DNA of 64,000 nt from Silurus meridionalis (Eukaryota; Chordata; Actinopteri; Siluriformes; Siluridae). This document shows positions 61,174 through 64,000 of the stretch, piece after piece. Under the pieces are notes generated by a model that made no database searches, had not been told where the DNA came from, and saw only the letters and a list, made by a program, of their open reading frames with translations. Each line of letters opens with the position of its first letter. The stretch's first letter is position 1. Position numbers and translations under genes: made by a program. Location: positions 9,398,773 through 9,462,772 of the forward strand of contig NC_060893.1 in assembly GCF_014805685.1 (NCBI RefSeq), read 5' to 3'.

Positions 61174-63383
61174 TTAAACACCCGTAGCAAAAACACAAAG
61201 AGCTAACAATCCAGTGCCAAGTAGATCTCCCAAAGCTGTCAAATAGGGAATAGAAAAACTATCTGGGTCTCGGCCATACTTCCACAAGCAATGAACCATC
61301 CAGTCAGCTATGCACAACAGTAGAAATACCTGAGTGAACATAAATACAGACAAAGATAAATAATATAAACACAAATGTTCTTACCTGAAAAAATATTTCA
61401 CAAATCTGTTTTGTTTTTTGTTTTTTTTACCTGTGTTAGAGCTGCCACCAAGTAGAGGGTGATGAAAGTTGGTGTTAGACTGGTGTTGGCACCTTGCATT
61501 AAATAAATTACAAAGAGAAAGACCATATGGCCTGGAATGGCCAGAAGAAGCAGCACCCGAGCTGTTCTGTTGTTATATCCTGCCAAGACACCATAAAATG
61601 GATTCTAAAACCTTTTACCAAAAACAAGTAAAATAAGCAAAGTTTATTAAACCAGGTATATAAAAACAATATTTAAGAAATCTGAACAGAATTGATTGTG
61701 AAATTGATTGCTGCAACAGCATAGAGAATGGGTGCAGGAGAACTAAAAAAAAAAGATTTTGGAATGTGCAAGGGTGTTAGGTCAGGTTCTGATGTAGGGT
61801 GAGGAGGCCTGGTCATGCAGTCAGTGTTCCTCTCCAAGCCATGTAAACCATATCTTCATGGAGCTCGTTTTGTGCACAGGGGCTTTGCCATGCTGGAACA
61901 GGTTTTGGTTTGCACGTTCAAGTAAACGGAAAATTTTATTATACTGCATCCAAAGACTATAGACCTGTATGTTGCCAGCTTTCTGGTAACAGTTTGGAGA
62001 AGAACCCCATATAACAGGAAAGTTCAGGTGTCACAATACCTCTGTCTATATAGTACCTGTGCATAATTTAACCACTCCTATTCACTTATTTTCCATACAC
62101 ATTTAGAATTAAATGCGATTTCCAAATAACAATTAGAAAGTCCCTTCAAAATATGTCACTTAACATTTGGTTTATAAACACAAACAATATTTAATACATT
62201 TTTGTTGGTGTTTCTTTGGGTGTTTCATTTACCTTTGCCAAAAAAGGTTCGGAATGGACAATAGCAGAGCTTTGCATCATCAGCCAGCCTTCCCAGGGAG
62301 CAGTGAAAATGAAGATACGTGGCTATACGACTGGACTGGATAGCAGCCAGATTACCACCAACACCTTATAAATATGTAAACATTGGAGGGGTACTGTGAG
62401 ATAAAATTATTCTATAAATGTAATGTGAATAGATTAATTTAAAAAATAAGTGTATAGTTTAATGGAGGATAAAATATCTATAGTAACATTACTAGTAATA
62501 GCAAAATAATTACTGTGATGATTTTAGGATCCCATAAAATAAACAGACACATTTTTTTTAAAAGCTGAACAAAACAAAACACTGACCATTTATCACAGGG
62601 GTGTAAACCACTACTCCTGCTAAGTTTGAGTCATTAATGGTTTTGTCCAGAATGAGTCCACCCATACTGAGAACATAGATAAAGACAAATTTTATGCTAC
62701 AAGGAAAGACAATGATAACCGCATACCCCAGTTCATTAGCTGTTGGTGACCTATGACCACTGTAAGCACAAGGTAAAAGAGTGATATATGTAGATGCATT
62801 TTGCGAGCAAAGGTTAGGAATAATCTATACTGGTGGTCATGAGAAATCAATTGAAATACATGTTGCATGATTTATAAGGTCAGAGAGGTCAATATTCTAG
62901 TCAGGTGACAGTAAATGAGGATTCACTTACCTGCTGATAACCATTGCTGTAATTATGGGTTCCCAACCATTATATAGCAGTTTGTGGCTCGCAGAATGAC
63001 AAAATGTAATTATTACCCAGACTGGTGTTAGGCACAGAAAGACAACACACACTATATAGATTACATAGGGGTAGAGCTCTAGAAAGAAGAGAAAGAAACA
63101 GAGCAGAAAATAAAAATGTAAGAATAAGTAATAAATAACTTTCTACTTTATCAAATAAACAAGTGTGACTGGGAAAAAAAAATGGAAAACTGTTACTAAA
63201 TATAAGTATATGCTTATTTTCTTTCTTGTTTCTCACCAATGCAAGAGAAAAGCCTTTGACTGATGATGGCAAGAAACCCCAAGGTGATGAGGTCACCAAA
63301 ACTAGCCGCAATTGGTGCTGCTACGTTGTCAGGATTAATCCCAGTCCGTTTTGAGCCAATGATCACACCCACCATAATGATAC
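61174..63383 (-). CDS. SLC41-family magnesium transporter, 3' part
   Basis: Plasma-membrane Mg2+ transporter related to bacterial MgtE. Exons in gene order: 63237-63383, 62931-63078, 62587-62666, 62233-62364, 61431-61579 and 61174-61329. All GT-AG and in phase, giving 269 residues with the N-terminal exons beyond 64000. Hallmarks of the second MgtE repeat: [20 protein letters not shown], then [59 protein letters not shown] and [20 protein letters not shown]. About six hydrophobic spans. The C-terminus [11 protein letters not shown] is shorter than in SLC41A1 and A2 and looks more like SLC41A3, while synteny with human chromosome 12 genes would favour A2. The paralogue is left open. Confidence 0.92.
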
Positions 63384-64000
63384 CTGTATGAGGCAAATTA
63401 CATGGACGTCAGATGTCATCATGCCAACAGTCTGGTTAGCTACCACATTCCTGTATCAAATATAAACCAAATAACACTGTAGGATCCAAGACACAGCAGA
63501 ATCTTTACTAGTAACATTAATTCACAGAAAAATGTGAAATTTATTTAATAAAAGTATGGAAACACAAATCTCTGATTATTTTTTAATAATATATATATTA
63601 CAATATAACTTATTATATAGGAGATAAAGCACATTGTTATACTGTTATAGGAAAATAATTACAAAGTAATATGTTTAAAATAGTGCATCTATGGCAGAAC
63701 ACAATGCACCTTTTTTTTTTTTTTTTTTATAAAGTTTAAAAAAAACAGCATTTCATGCTAAAGAGAACTGTGAGAGCTCATTGTCCTGGCATTAAAACTC
63801 TTGTGGAAAACGTTAAAGTTACTGCTTTACTTTTGTTACACACCAATGACAATGAAGACTTTAAATTCCACTGAATGTAAAAACTTTGCAATGCAGCTAT
63901 CAAAATGTCACACAGTTTTGCTATTTCTCTCTAACATAACAAGCTGCAATTTTTTGTCTTTTTATCTTCACAACAGCAAAAATAACGAAGCCTTATAACT
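63384..64000 (-). other. Intron of the SLC41 gene
   Basis: Begins at the acceptor of the exon ending at 63383 and runs off the window. AT-rich with a poly-T/poly-A block near 63712-63745. No exon was found. Confidence 0.6.

Overview
This is nuclear DNA of a vertebrate, almost certainly a teleost fish. Genes are split by GT-AG introns, the background is AT-rich, microsatellites are common, and the repeats are typical of fish: many Tc1/mariner copies, hAT and pogo-like elements, a DIRS-type tyrosine-recombinase retrotransposon, tRNA-derived SINEs and L1-, L2- and RTE-like LINE fragments. The species cannot be fixed from the sequence alone. A Tc1-rich fish such as a catfish or other otophysan would fit.

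Six host genes can be supported, most by an exon chain that stays in frame across every junction. (1) The 3' half of an ARID3-family transcription factor (+, 903-4106) with a long 3'UTR. (2) A 21-exon, 881-residue coiled-coil protein that I cannot name (-, 10358-17140). (3) ETFBKMT, the mitochondrial lysine methyltransferase of electron transfer flavoprotein beta (+, 19514-20574). (4) AMN1, a leucine-rich-repeat protein (-, 22500-24708). (5) A large-exon gene that I take to be RESF1, retroelement silencing factor 1 (-, 40300-43703). (6) The 3' half of an SLC41-family magnesium transporter (-, 61174-63383). ETFBKMT and AMN1 are convergent neighbours, as in human 12p11.21, and RESF1 is close to them in human too. 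That synteny supports calls 3 to 5.

The rest is mostly transposon debris, often nested. At 1.6-3.2 kb a Tc1 copy in an arid3 intron carries two insertions. At 8.8-9.7 kb and 46.5-47.4 kb are two complete pogo-like elements with TA target duplications. At 26.4-26.6 kb is a tRNA-Glu-derived SINE with a perfect 19-bp target duplication. At 27.4-31.1 kb is a decayed DIRS element whose left inverted repeat is split by a 407-bp hAT element. At 34.4-35.7 kb is a GC-rich 30-bp minisatellite with one long open frame, joined to a second truncated DIRS copy at 35.7-36.85 kb. At 37.9-39.3 kb one hAT element sits inside another, both with 8-bp target duplications. At 44.5-48.1 kb a hAT element interrupts a Tc1 copy and itself holds a Tc1 relic and a pogo-like element. 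At 48.1-54.6 kb are Tc1, RTE-like LINE, L2-like LINE, Ty3/gypsy and possible retrovirus-like remnants. At 54.7-58.6 kb is a Tc1 copy split by a 'taccgtaatttccggac' element and a ZNF862-type hAT relic.

The genes do not form one pathway. The most notable points are the unnamed 881-residue coiled-coil protein, the minisatellite reading frame, an unassigned 155-codon ORF at 59.3 kb, and a probable retroelement-silencing gene lying in very transposon-dense DNA.
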